From Hermetia illucens (taxonomy: Eukaryota; Arthropoda; Insecta; Diptera; Stratiomyidae): 64,000 nt of DNA. Location: NCBI RefSeq assembly GCF_905115235.1, contig NC_051850.1:25979010-26043009 (forward strand). The letters are read 5' to 3'. The notes beneath the pieces were generated by a model that saw only the letters and a list, made by a program, of their open reading frames with translations, had not been told where the DNA came from and made no database searches. Both the position numbers and the translations under genes were made by a program. Below are positions 10,785-22,358 of the stretch, one piece after another; within the stretch, counting starts at the first letter, position 1, and each line of letters opens with the position of its first letter.

Positions 10785-11980
10785 CGATCTTTGGCTATTG
10801 AAAACGGTCGGGCTAACGCCGTAGTCTTCTTCGGATACGGATTGATTTGGGGACCACAATCAGAGCCCTGCTGAAACGGCACCGGTTTATACTGAGTGCA
10901 GGCTCAGCATCCGTACCGGTGGGTGCAAAGCTTATCTAAAGCTACCGTAAGGTATGCAGCGCAAGCCCACGACATGCTCTGCCGTAATATGAGCACAACC
11001 TCCATGAAACTCCACCAACCGTAAATAACCGGTCCGAAAACACATACCCCAGGAATTCTACTGAGACATATGAACTCGGGGGCTATCCCAGTTCCCATCA
11101 TCATCATCATCATCACCAATTCGATATCCCTAAAAGCTGTCTGGCGTCCTGACCCACGCCATCGCTCCATCTTAGGCAGGGTCTGCCTCGTCTTCTTTTT
11201 CTACCATAGATATTGCCCTTATAGACTTTCCGGGTGGGATCATCCTCATCCATACGGATTAAGTGACCCGCCCACCGTAACCTATTGAGCCGGATTTTAT
11301 CCACAACCGGACGGTCATGGTATCGCTCATAGATTTCGTCATTGTGTAGGCCACGGAATCGTCCATCCTCATGTAGGCGGCCAAAAATTCTTCGGAGGAT
11401 TCTTCTCTCGAACGCGGCCAAGAGTTCGCAATTTTTCTTGCTAAGAACCCAAGTTTCCGAGGAATACATGAGGACTGGCAAGATCATAGTCTTTTACAGT
11501 AAGAGCTTTGACCCTATGGTGAGACGTTTCGAACGGAACAGTCTTTGTAAGCTGAAATATGCTCTGTTGGCTGACAACAACCGTGCGCGGATTTCATCAT
11601 CGTAGTTGTTATCGGTTGTGATTTTTGACCCTAGATAGGAGAAATTGTCAACGGTCTCAAAGTTGTATTCTCCTATCCTTATTCTTCTTCGTGTTTGTGT
11701 TTGACCAGTGCGGTTTGATGTTGTTGGTTGATTCGTCTTCGGTGCTGACGTTGCCACCATATATTTTGTCTTGCCTTCATTGATGTGCAGTCCAAGATCT
11801 CGCGCCGCCTGCTCGATCTGGATGAAGGCAGTTTGTACATCTCGGGTCGTTCTTCCCATGATGTCGATCCCAGTTCCCATGATACCAGATAATCTCTGAT
11901 GAGATTTTGTAGCCGAAGTCACTTCGGATCAATCCCATGCGGACCCGGGTCTGATCGCGAGAGCTAGACTGGAGCATCAT
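10785..11980 (-). mobile_element. Element X copy, split by an RTE-a insertion
   Basis: Minus strand: 11980-11877 matches the first third of element X (GCGATCAGACCCGGGTCCGCA, then GGTATCATGGGAACTGGGA), and 11093-10785 matches the rest (GTTATTTACGGTTGG, GGAGTTTCATGGAGG, AATCCGTATCCGAAGAAGAC). The corresponding words are contiguous in the intact copy at 48008-48635. The piece between, 11095-11877, is a 5'-truncated RTE-a element. No coding capacity is seen. Confidence 0.75.
11095..11877 (-). mobile_element. 5'-truncated RTE-a LINE with target duplication
   Basis: On the minus strand it starts abruptly within the RT at the IDIMGRTTRDVQTAFIQIEQ block and runs through YLGSKITTDN, MILPVLMYSSETWVLSKK and LRWAGHLIRMDEDDP to a tail of six ATG units. 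The 14 bases ATGGGAACTGGGAT occur on both sides (plus strand about 11086-11099 and 11869-11882; the outermost AT on one side may be tail). This is a standard target-primed insertion. The C-terminal frame (124 codons) is still open, so it is among the younger copies. Confidence 0.9.
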
Positions 11981-12112
11981 CGATGGATGGATGGATCGAA
12001 ATTATAACTACAACGTAGTCTAACGGAGTAAAACCGCCGATCTTGAAGGTCTCCCTCTGGAACTCTTCCGTGCACAGTACGTCTAATAAGTAGTAAGCAC
12101 ACTCCATGGACC

Positions 12113-12238
12113 GGACTTGCGAATGTATTGGGGAAACTTATCCGTACACATGATAGGCACTAAACCAATTGTAGATACTGCTAGATGTTAGGGCTTATGA
12201 TGTGTACAGATAAGCTTCCCTAATAAATACGCAAGTCC
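12113..12238. repeat. 126-bp near-palindrome (MITE- or fold-back-like)
   Basis: The first 42 bases (GGACTTGCGAATGTATTG...) match the reverse complement of the last 42 with 6 mismatches, leaving a centre of about 42 bases. No clear flanking target duplication. It could be a small non-autonomous DNA transposon or a fold-back repeat. Confidence 0.75.
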
Positions 12239-12364
12239 AGGAGCATTGAGTGTGGGCGCTGCCTATTAGATATACCATACTGTGCTTCCGTGTAGTTCCT
12301 CCAGTCTCTGCAAGGTTGCCACTTCCACTTATTTGTAAATGCTGAAGAACTCAGACCTTTCTCA

Positions 12365-13250
12365 GTGAGTGGAAGAGGAGATTTCTATAATGGGTACCAG
12401 CCGTGAGTGTGACAACTGCGTGCTTCCTACTATCTTAAAGCTATTAGCTAACATCATCCTGGAATGCATCAAGGAGCACGTCGAAAGTCTGATCTACAAT
12501 GAGCAGGGTAGTGTCCGTTCTGGATTCTCCTATGCCTTTCAGATCAGTGTGCGGAGTTTCGATCACCGCTCCAGCTGTCCTTTGCCGATTCCGAGAAAGC
12601 TTTCGATAGAGTGAATAGGGAGTATATCTGGAATGCTCCAGGCAGGACAGGCATTCCGAAGAAACTAACAACTATTGGTGCGGCATATGACTGCACATTT
12701 TACATGTTGCATCAACGTAAAATTTCGGTGGAATTTGAAGCACAAAGCGATGTTTCCCAAGATTGCATTCAGTTATCGGTGAGGTCCTCAATGCTGCCTT
12801 GACTGGAGGACGTTAATGGACCATGCCGTCTTTACTTTAACAACTCGACTACTTTGATGATATTTCTTTCTCTAATCTTGAACTTTGTCCAAGTGTCTTT
12901 AGATTTTATTTTTTATCGTTGTATGATCAATGTACTCCGGCCTGCGAAAACCTCCATTGAATTGACTTAATGTACAGGTCAGGGACCGGTATATAGATGT
13001 GTTGACTAAAAGACGGAAATAACAATGGTCACCCATTAGAAACAGCCACAACACCAATCTTCCACATCTTTCACACTATCCCAGAGTGGCCGAAAGACGA
13101 CGCAGAGCAAAAGAAAAGGAGTCCAGACCTCTCGACAAGGCCTGAAGAGAGCTAAAACTATTTCATCGAATCGATAACAATGGTGCATAGGCGTGGTGAA
13201 TGCGCTATGCTTCATCTACGAGATCCTATCTATCGACACGTTGGCCCGCC
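12365..13250 (+). mobile_element. LINE-b fragment, degenerate RT
   Basis: Words of the LINE-b reverse transcriptase can be read in changing plus-strand frames: IILECIKEHVESLIYNEQG (residues parallel IILERIKEHLKSLIDREQA at 27776-27830), EKLSIERVNREYIWNAPGR-type palm sequence, GIPKKLTTIGAAYD, and FYMLHQRKISVEFE. A distant C-terminal echo (AW.MRYA) lies near 13195. Stops and frame shifts are dense. LINE-b is an endonuclease-RT element whose exact clade I cannot assign. Confidence 0.75.
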
Positions 13251-13386
13251 TACTCGATGCAGCACATCCTGAAAAATTCATTCATTCATTCATTCCAAAT
13301 AGATGTACCCGTTCCGGTTAATGACAATGGAGTGTAAGGGATCGAGAATTACATATTTTTCAACATGGAAGACCTAGAAGAGGCAA

Positions 13387-13630
13387 TAATAATAATAATA
13401 ATCGTTGGCGCAACAATCCATATTGGATCAAGGCCTTGAAGGGTATTAGACCACTTCATTCAAGACCGTAACGGTACACTATAGGATTATAATACCCTAT
13501 AGGAGGCAATGTGGTCAGCATTGCGCTCGCCTGAGATTATTACCCTGATTTGACCCAGGTACTTATTCACAGATGAGTCGACTGGTATCCGACGTCAAAT
13601 CACGATACAAATCTCACTGCCACCAGTGAT
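13387..13630 (-). mobile_element. SINE copy lacking most of its tRNA-like head
   Basis: The (AAT)6 run followed by ATCGTTGGCGCAACAATCC is the reverse complement of the SINE tail. The body words GACCGTAACGGTACACTA, GGAGGCAATGTGGTCAGCAT and GACTGGTATCCGACGTCAAA follow in order. The copy stops at CACTGCCACCAGTG, just after the tRNA-like head would have ended. Confidence 0.88.
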
Positions 13631-13664
13631 CATGATTTCGGCAGCATCCTAGAGAGAAAATCCG

Positions 13665-13850
13665 AACCCAGGATGAAAATTATGCGGGGAATGGTGCCCG
13701 GGGTGGAAATTATGCGGATCTGCACGCGTAATATCCCTCTTTTTCATTGAATTTTCAATTCCAAGGAAGCTCCGGACCAAGGGGGAAACCTCCCCTTTCC
13801 AGCCCCGTCCCGTCAGTTTTGGGTTTCAGCTTTGTGCTGGAAGAATCCAA
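13665..13850 (+). repeat. Unidentified repeat, second copy at 28843-29030
   Basis: The words GATGAAAATTATG, a second AAATTATG, ATTTTCATTGAA-type sequence, CCTTTCCA and CGTCAG occur in the same order and spacing in both loci. No coding potential. Which element it belongs to is unknown. Confidence 0.55.
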
Positions 13851-13985
13851 GAAGTCGTGTTTACTGAAAAAGAAAATCGATCAGCGAGATGGTTAGAGAG
13901 TCGACATCAACTGTTAAGTACTTTGGATTAACGCTCGAATTGGACATGAGCTTCTTCGAGTAAATTAAACCAGCAAAAGCACGAC
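13850..13985 (+). mobile_element. Small R1-clade RT fragment
   Basis: KYFGLTLELDMSFFE in one frame parallels KYLGLMLNSKMSFFEQIRV in the R1-clade element at 32130-32200. It is only about 135 bases and is flanked by other repeats. Confidence 0.6.
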
Positions 13986-13989
13986 GTGA

Positions 13990-16130
13990 GTTTTGCCCTC
14001 AAATAGGCTGAAAACAAATATTGCGGGTCTTACTTTCGAGTTCACACGGATTCCTTTTGGTGTTTGCAAAGCTGCGCAAACTTTTCAGAGGCTCATCCAC
14101 TCTGTCCTGCGAAACCTTAACTTCTGTTTCGTGTACTTGTTTTGTGTACTCTCATCTCGCATGCACTTTTCAACGTCGCCTTGAGGCCAGTCTTGCTTAA
14201 CGTTGAAAAGTTCAAATTCCTTCAACAGCAGGTAAAGATTTTCCCCTGAGGAAATCCAACCGGATCCAGACAAGGTTCAAGCCATCATAGACTTCCCACA
14301 ACCTAAAACAGTCGAAGATCTGCGAAAGGTTTTTGGGCATGTTAAACCTCTATCGTCGTTTCCTGCCGCAATGCCTTCTTGTCTGGACCCAAGGCTAATC
14401 ACTGACACGTGATAGTGTGGTCTACAGAGGCCATCCAGGCTTTTGAGCTAACCAGACGACAGCTGGCTGACGCTACGCTCATTTCCTCAAACAGATGCAC
14501 CCATAACTGTATTCGTCGGCAGACATTGCAGTAGGGGCTGCCCTTCATCGGAAGGTGATCCAAATCTGGCAGTCGTTGAGCTTCTTTTCCAGGAAATTTA
14601 AAACAACAGAACTACAGCACCTATGATCGCAAGCTATTAGCCGTGTACAGGGCAATAAAGTAATTTCGATACTTCCTAGAAGGCAGACCGTGTTTACGGA
14701 CCACAAGCCTCTTACCTTTGCTTTTAAGCAGAAGCCCAGCAAAGCATCCCATCGCCAACTCCGACACCTGAGCTTCATAAACCAGCTAACTTCAGACGGA
14801 GCGAAATTAGGGGACGGCAAGGATAATGTAGTTGCAGACGTTTTGCCAAAGACTACAACCGTTGATAATTTCTCCTATCTACGGTCGAAAACCACAACCG
14901 ATAACAGCTACGACGATGAAATCCGCGCACGGTTGTTGGCAGCCAACAGAGCCTATTTCAGCTTACAAAAACTAATTCGCTCGAAACGTCTCACCATAGG
15001 GTCAAAACTCTTACTATACAAGATGATCTTGACAGTCCTCATTCCTTGGAGACTTCCCTTCTTAGCAAGAAAAATTGCGAACTCTTGGCCGCGTTCGAGA
15101 GAAGAATCATCCGGAGAATTTTTGGCGCCTTACATGAGGATGGATTATTCCGTAGACTACATAACGACGAAATCTATGACCGTCTGGTTGTTGATAAAAT
15201 CCGGCTCAATAGGTTACGGTGGGCGGGTCACTTAAGCCGTATGGATGAGGATGATCCAGCCCGACAAGTCTATAACGGCAATATCTATGGTAGAAGAAGA
15301 CGAGGCAGACCTTGCCTGAAATGAAACAGTGGCGTAGGCCTGGACGCCAGGCAGCTTTTAGGGATATCGAATTTGTGGACCTCGGCGCAAAACCGGGATG
15401 TCTGGAGTTCCTTATTAAGGCAGGCCTAGACCGAATACCGGTTGTTGCGCCGTTGATGATGATGATGGTGGTCAATTTTTCGGCAATCGCCGAGGAACAG
15501 AAGGATGACGCAGTGCTTCGGAGCCTCAGGGACAACTCCAAATACAAATTTCCAGAGTTTCCTCTTTCCGGTTCAACCTCCGAAATAGTCTGCGAAATCT
15601 CTGAAAAGGGACCTAAGTCATATATTCCGAGTGCTTTTCGCAAGGAAGTATTCCATGCAGTACACGATCTTACGCACCCAAGCATTCGGATAACGAATTG
15701 GTTTGTCACTAATCAATATTTCTGACGATCAATGATTAAGGATGTTAACTCCTGGGCCAGACAGTGCATCACGTGCCAGAGCACGCACGTAAAGAGGTAG
15801 GTTCATTCCCTCGATCTACAAAGCGTTTTCACACAATCCACATCGACATTATTGGCCTCTTGCGAGATAGATTCGCATGGCTTCAAGTATTGCCTCACAA
15901 TCATCGATAGGCTCACGCGGTGGATTGAAGCAATACCTCTGGCCGACATTTCCACACAATTGTGCGCCGAGCCACTTTATCGTGAATGGCTCCTATGCTT
16001 TGGAGTTCCGGCCGAAGTCATTACTGACCAGGGAATGCAGTTCGAGTCTACCCTGTTATCGGAGTTGGGCAAACTCCTGGGCGTCAAACGCTGACATAGG
16101 ACACTCAAGGCCGCTATGACGGCACACGAT
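13990..16130 (+). mobile_element. Ty3/gypsy pol fossil with nested LINE
   Basis: A broken LTR-retrotransposon pol region. In order it shows an RT block (FEFTRIPFGVCKAAQTFQRL), RNase H-like sequence (FTDHKPLTFAFKQKPS) and, beyond a nested RTE-a insertion, the linker and zinc-binding and core parts of integrase up to about 16130. No LTRs can be delimited at this locus. It has many breaks and is clearly an old fossil. The LINE insertion at 14861-15467 is younger than it. Confidence 0.85.
14861..15467 (+). mobile_element. 5'-truncated RTE-a LINE inside the gypsy fossil
   Basis: Starts at the thumb block (GTTGATAATTTCTCCTATCT, SKTTTDNSYDDEIRARLLA), continues through FERRIIRRIFGALHEDGLF and LRWAGHLSRMDEDDP, and ends with TTGTTGCGCCGTTGATGATG. 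It has few frame changes. The gypsy reading resumes directly after the tail. Target duplications are not clear. Confidence 0.88.
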
Positions 16131-17952
16131 GACTCCTTGTGATCCCATTCATGCCTTTCGTTTTACTTGGCCACTGGGCTTTTGTGTTTGCTCTGGGACA
16201 CCGTGACAGTGGGGTAACAGCTACGAAGCCGGCAAAGCAATCGTGGAAGTAAGTTTTGAGAGGAAAAAGTTGAATTGAGATTTGAGAATTTTTGAATTGA
16301 AAATAAATGAAGATTTGTAATTATGTTTTAGGCTTATGATGAAGAATTAATAAATGTTAAGAAATTGTTAAAAATAACTTAATGCGTTTAGCCGCAAGTT
16401 TATTAATCACACGGCGTAATACTATCTTTTATCGGTCTCAGTAATCTATTCCTTAAATGTCCATGGCATAAAAGCATCCATTAATAGTAATGTCCTAGCC
16501 GGCATGACTCGAAGCATATGGGTAAGCTTCCAAGTCTTATATTCAATTATTTTGGTAGTTCTCCATGTTTTTTATCACCCCCATTCAAATTTCCATGCTG
16601 AAAACGTACCGGGTACTTTCCGCAAGTCATAGCTAAGGGAGAATTTTAACCATCATATCCATGCATTCACGGCGTGTTTCAACTACCATTTTCTTGTCAA
16701 GAAAGTTTCAATTCAAAATTATAAATACTTATTCTCATTTTTAAGAAGTAATCTGTATCGCGTTTGACAGCTGCTCTATCATGTTTGTCAACTGATTTAT
16801 TGTTATGCGACTATACATTTCTCAATAACTAAGTCTCGTGCAACCACGCAATAGGTTGCCAGTTTTCATTTGAAGTGAGCTTACTGCACACCTCCGGAAA
16901 TACAAGGATTGAAAATTTTTCTATCAAAATTTGCACCAAATCTTCCGTTTCAGACTTCGGTAACGCAGCAGTATCCCAATCCTATTAACAAGGTAAAAGG
17001 TTGATTTCTCCGGAGTTACATCCAAATGTTACTGCAAAGAGATGATCGAATCCTTCTGATATTTTACCAGGATTTGGACTCCATGACCGCTCTTCGCTAC
17101 AATCTATTTCTGCTATTTATCAACTTCCGCATTCCTTTATTTGAAACAACAAAATTTTTCCGGATAAAGGCTATTATTTCACATTTATGATAGTAAATTA
17201 ACTTTGCAGAATGCTCTAATTCCACTGGAATCAGTGAATAGTAAATTTTCTTCCAATGTGTATATCTCCGTAATCAAAAGCCATTCATTTGTTTAGCCGG
17301 CACAGCTATTATCAGCAGCTTATCAGCTTCATAGAAAAAACTGCATGACCAAGCATGAACTAGATAGTGAAGTCAAAAGTCTGTCCGATTGCGGCACTAA
17401 TCAACCGCTTATAGATTATGCTGAGATAGCCGTTGCCTTAAGGAGGTTTAATCTCTCAGCTACTGCGCTGATTCCGGACCTAGAGACGGGGAGTAATGAA
17501 CCGAAACGCCAATCCCTTTGTACACGATATATCTTGTATTAAACAGGACATTGAGTACAAATAATCAATAACATAAATACCATTTTCTTGCTTTGTTTCA
17601 CATTAAAACTAAGTAACTCAAAATACGAAATGATTAGGGCGAAAGTAAAGGTAAACCCGCTACTAGCACAGAACACTGCGTTCCCAATAATAATGCCGGA
17701 CAAATTATACGAAAACTATAACTGAAACGTGTTGGGTATGTAATTAATATTCCAGGATAATGTTGCGAGATGAACTTGGTTCCCTCGCGTCCCCTTCGTT
17801 TCCTCGCTATCTTCCTCCTCTCTCTAAACAACAGTTATAATTTGAGATTGTTCTACTGAACTTTTTGGATCCTCCGCGTCCTTATTATTGGTATGAGTCG
17901 GCGCTATATCCCTCGCCGACCTCTCCTGGGGCAGTGTCTGTGCGGCTAATTG
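16131..17952. other. Unassigned intergenic DNA; right end is RER1 3' UTR
   Basis: AT-rich sequence with no recognised protein or repeat. The part near 16200-16430 may be gypsy 3' sequence. The part adjoining 17953 should contain the RER1 3' UTR; no canonical AATAAA was found on the minus strand close to the stop. Confidence 0.45.
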
Positions 17953-19240
17953 TCACTTGGCGTCGTTCACTCGCTGGTAGCGGGGTTTATTGTGTGTGAA
18001 TGGTAGATATCTATATTTAATCATGTGCTGGAAGAGGAAGGAGAAACAGAGGTGAGAGTGCGGAAGGATGAGCCACTCGGGGTGGGCCACTTACCATTAT
18101 TTGCCGCTTCATTGTTATGCAGAAGAGTGTGATAAAATACATGACTAAGATTGGCCAGAACACCGGAACGTCGAAAACTTCAAAGAAAGTGCATATTAAG
18201 CCGATCACAGTACTTTTGACGACAGCATACCAGAATTTGAACTCAGGGAGACGACGAATGAACGGTCGGAACTCTTCGTTCGCCTTTGTGGGTAGTTCGG
18301 GCCCGCCTTCATCTGCTGAGTACAATTTTAAAGAGGAAGTGTTAGCACAGAAATGGGAGGTGATGGATTTTATTGGGTCTAAAAACATATATGGTCTGCA
18401 GGGCGGAGGGTAGAAACTGCAGCGAATAAACAGTGGAAGTTTCTCTCCACAGAACACGGAGGAGGAGGACTTATCGATTCACAAGTTTTGGAGTGAGACA
18501 AGCAAAGACTTTCGCGCTGAAAGCAACTCAAACAATATCCTGGAGGACTGACCTCGTTACTTCAAGATGCCAAATTAAGAGCACTCAGCTCATGCAAGGC
18601 ATATTAAAAACTTCTCATAGCCTCCAAATTCCATCGATAAAAACCCACTGGAGCAAGTGCGCGTTTCACAATTAACAGAAAATTGCCATAATCGAATTAC
18701 ATCTGAACGAATCCCGCTCGCGACGAGCCGTCCGCCGCCTGACTCATATCTCAGCCCTCCTCCGACAAAACACAAATCACTCGTCCGCACAGAAACTCCA
18801 ACTCACCATCGAAATCAAGGGCCGGGTCTATCTTGGGTGTTAGAAATGCTATAAACAAATTTAGGTGGTAGATGCCCAGCGCGTACGTAACGATGTACCA
18901 TCCTTGGTAGATGAATATCCGCAAGAGAAAGACCAGTATGAGGACGACGGCCGCAACCCATCGGAATTTCGTGTGCGGTGTCAGTCGGTCCAGGAACGAC
19001 TGGTACGTCTGCAACCGGAAGAAGAGCAAAATTAAAACATAAACACAAGAACGAGCCAATTTAGCGGCCATTTATGCACGGGTCGGTGGTCCGGGCCCGC
19101 GTGACAAGCGCCGCTCAACACCGGCCCCCGTCACTCGGCCCGCACCAGCACAAACACGGCAATTCCGAACGTACTTGCGATAATCGGATGAAATATTTCG
19201 ATACGCCGCCACTCGAGCTGGTAGTTTCCTCGTTCATCAT
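17953..19240 (-). CDS. RER1: RER1, Golgi-to-ER retrieval receptor, 187 aa, 4 exons
   Basis: RER1 is a four-pass membrane protein of the cis-Golgi that returns ER membrane proteins. Exons, all on the minus strand: 19240-19175 (start [12 protein letters not shown]), 19008-18807, 18315-18095 and 18027-17953, the last encoding [20 protein letters not shown] plus NDAK and stop. Donors are GTACGT, GTGAGT and GTAAGT; all acceptors are AG, the last with a strong pyrimidine tract. Exon lengths 66, 202, 221 and 75 keep frame. The four hydrophobic segments lie around [51 protein letters not shown] and [15 protein letters not shown]. The family signature [20 protein letters not shown] is present. Introns are 166, 491 and 67 bases and transposon-free. 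The start could also be the second ATG. Exon 3 has a CAGCAG acceptor, so an alternative form one residue shorter is possible. Confidence 0.97.
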
Positions 19241-19879
19241 TCTCGCGATTTGCTTCTGCCGTGACTGCTAATTTTTCTATATGTTACATTAACTGTAGAT
19301 AGGTTTGTAAATACTTAATAAAAAAAGGTGCACTACTGCAATATCGTTTGCCTCATTATTTTTCCATTCGATTTTGTCATCACAAAAATCTGTTCAACTC
19401 AGTTACAAATTCTACTCCACGTCATGTCACTGACATTACTGATATGAAGTTTTGCGCGAATGGTAGAGGTAAATATTGGAGTGCTGCCATCTTATCGGAG
19501 CAAAGGTGGGCCGGTGACGTTGTCGCGGATGATTCTCATGGCATTCTATGGAAATTGAATTATTTTGTTGATTAATAATTCCACTACTTTAATTTCAAAT
19601 TGAGTTTTAATGTTACGTAAATTATTGCTTTTTCTCTGCCAAATAAAATCTTTTTGGAAACGAATACAAAACGTTCAATCCGTTGAATGATAAAATGTCC
19701 ATTGTGAACACGTATTGGTTGATTTCAACCGGAAGTGAGTTAGGCTAACTTCCGACCGTTAAGAATTATTCTATCTTTAATTCAGGTTTACAGAGGAAAA
19801 CAAATTTGTTAGTACTTCTACTTAATGGTATTTATTCACCGATTATCAAAAAATGACCTTCGTGTCCGACGAATGGAGT
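19241..19879. other. RER1 upstream region and unassigned DNA
   Basis: Holds the RER1 promoter and 5' UTR; no TATA box is seen at the expected place. The rest has no recognised repeat or gene. Confidence 0.5.
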
Positions 19880-20060
19880 TAAAACGTGACTCTTTTACGG
19901 GGCGTGGTAGCTTGCACGATTTTCTCTTCTCGCGGAACATTGCCTCCAGTCAGGGTTGTGTTCCGTGTGGCGCAGATCCAGAGGACTGGATCTATGTCCT
20001 CTGTGTCTGTCCAGCGTGCTGTGACATCCGTAATCTAGACGGCTTGGAGTTCGATGATTC
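19880..20060 (+). mobile_element. C-terminal fragment of an R1-clade-type LINE
   Basis: The frame reads RGSLHDFLFSRNIASSQGCV then PCGADPEDWIYVLCVCPACC, the cysteine/histidine-rich C-terminal block found after the RT in R1 and related LINEs. Only the end of the element remains. Confidence 0.6.
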
Positions 20061-20224
20061 CTGGAGCTGGTGAATTCCACCTTTGCTCCTCTTTTCTCTG
20101 CGGCAATGTTGATAACCGTCTTTTCCTTCTGTTCTTCTTATCGATTGTCTGATTGTTCCATTTCCTTTCTCAGACTGGGATATGCTTTCTTGATTAGGGA
20201 TTTGGTTTGTAGTGCTTTTAGTGT

Positions 20225-20365
20225 ACAATTTTGTAGTTCTCATGAGCGTTTTAGTCTGAATCCGAATTGCTCCTCCGGGATGATTTTCCTTCCTGGAAGG
20301 GTGTCTTTAAGGCTGGAGTGGAAGACTTTTTCGGCAATCTTTGCCATAGTTGGCAAGGAGGCCAT
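20225..20365 (-). mobile_element. Jockey-clade RT fragment
   Basis: Minus strand reads LPTMAKIAEKVFHSSLKDTL then PGRKIIPEEQFGFR, which is the LLP..K..E......L......I...QFGFR block of Jockey reverse transcriptases. The sequence downstream of it on the minus strand is not recognisable. Confidence 0.75.
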
Positions 20366-21712
20366 AAAAAGGGAGATATCACACAGTGCAACAATTATAG
20401 AGGTATCACGTTGCTGAGTACCATCTAAAAGATATTCTCCGTTATCTTGCCAGCCCGGATAGCCCCATACGCCCAGAAAATCATTGGCCCATACCAAAGA
20501 GCCTTCACTCCATGCAAATCAGCAACAGATCAGATTTTCTCTGTTTGGCAAGCGATAGAAAAACTGTTGGAATATGGACACCAGTTGCACCATCTTTTCA
20601 TCGACTTTAAAGCCGTCTATAATAGAATAGCGAGGGTAAAATTGTACACGGCCATGAGAGAATTCGGTATTCCGACGAAACTGATAAGACTGACTAGGCT
20701 GACCCTGACCAATGTGGGAAGCCAGATAAAAGCAGCAGGATCACTCTCAAGACCATTCGACATTAAAAACGGTCTAAGACAAGGGGATGCCCTATCATGC
20801 GTCCTTTTTAACCTGGCCGTCGAGAAAGTGTTCCGTGATGCTGAGGTAAATGCAAGAGGTACGATTCTCTTTAAGACTACCCAACTACTGGCCTATGCTG
20901 ACGATATCGACATCATGAGAAGAACCACCCGAGACGTAGAAACTGCCTTCATCCAGATCGGGCAAGCGGCGCAAGATCTTGGGCTGCACATTAATGAAGG
21001 CAAGGCAAAGTATATGGTGACAACGTCAGCACCAAAAACCAACCAACCAACAACATCAAACCGCACTGGTCAAACGGGAAGAATAAAGATAGGAGACTAC
21101 AACTTTGTGACCGTTAATAATTTCTCCTATCTAGGGTCGAAAATCACACAGCTACGATGATGAAATCCGCACACGGTTGTTGTCACCCAGCAGAGCATAT
21201 TTCAGCTTACAAAAACTGTTTCGCTCGAAACGTTTCACCATAGGGTCAAAGCTCTTACTGCACATGACAATGATCTTGCCAGTCCTCATGTATTCCTCGG
21301 AAACTTGGGTTCTTAGCAAGAAAAATTGCGAACTCTTGGCCACGTTTGAGAGAAGAATCGTCTGAAGAATGTTTGGCCCCCTACATGAGGATGGGCGATT
21401 CCGTAGCCTACACAATGACGAAATCTATGAGCGATACCATGACCGTCCGGTTGTGGATGAAATCCGGCTCAATAGGTTACGGTGGGCAGCTTGCTTAATC
21501 CGTATGGCTGAGGATGATCCAGCCCGGAAAGTCTATAAAGGCAATATCTATGGTAGGAAAAGAAGACGCGGCAGACTCTACCTGGGATGGAGCCAGATAG
21601 CTTTTAGGGATATCGAATTGGTGGACCTCGACGCAAAACCGGGATGTGTGAAGTTCCTTATTAAGGCAGGCCTAGACCGGATACCGGTTGTTGCGCCGTT
21701 GATAATGATGAT
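20366..21712 (+). mobile_element. RTE-a LINE, 5'-truncated
   Basis: Begins at the GDITQCNNYRGITLLSTI block of the RT, keeps IGPYQRAFTP, LFIDFKAVYNRIARVKLY, GLRQGDALSCVLFNLAVEK and an intact LLAYADDIDIM catalytic box, then the thumb and C-terminal part. It ends at GCGCCGTTGATAATGATG near 21712. A frame of 237 codons is open (20447-21160), followed by a frame change near 21150 and a second near 21365. It is one of the better-preserved RT copies. Confidence 0.92.
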
Positions 21713-22358
21713 GTGTGTTTTATCGTTTGACAAGCTGAAGATCAGAAGTACTTTTGAGTATGATAAGACCAACGACTGTGTTTTGCATCCATATTAATAT
21801 GTGCAAGTGGCGATGATTAGTGGTATTTATAAAAATTGGAAGCAAATCATATATTATATTACGATTACGATTGTGATATGACCGCTTCAAAATTTAACCA
21901 TATAGTTGAACCTCGATGTCTTTTCGAGTCGGTTGAACAGGCGAAATACTTTCTACTTCGCTTTGACAACTTGCAATATCTTCTTGCCTTTAATATGATT
22001 AACGAAAATTAAATTTGGGTTTGTTTATTTATGTATTTGAGGAGTGGTAGACTACATTAAGTCTACAGCAACTTGCTGTCACTTTTTATGCGCATACCCC
22101 ACGTTCATTGGCAAGTAAGAACCCATTGAAAAAAAGAGGGGGAAAGGCTAGAATGTTTCGTCAAAGAAGGACGCACACCGAATAAACATAAACATAATAC
22201 AATACCTGCTATTGCTTTCCGGTCACGCTGCTGACAAGATGGAGACCAGGTAGCGCCTGATGAATTATGCCTCCATCTTGAATGGCAACATCTAGACTTT
22301 TCCTATTTCATCTTCAAATTGAATAACATACCTCACCTCTCAAAAGATTATAAAGCAT
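21713..22358. other. Unassigned intergenic DNA
   Basis: No recognisable repeat or gene between the RTE-a copy and the LTR. Confidence 0.5.

Noticed and set aside
13387-13404. (AAT)n runs as simple microsatellites or a CRISPR-like array
   Set aside because: They are the tails of SINE copies; no regularly spaced repeats with unique spacers occur in the window.
18117-18413. 98-codon plus-strand open frame opposite RER1
   Set aside because: It is the shadow of RER1 exon 3, whose conserved protein and splice sites are on the minus strand.
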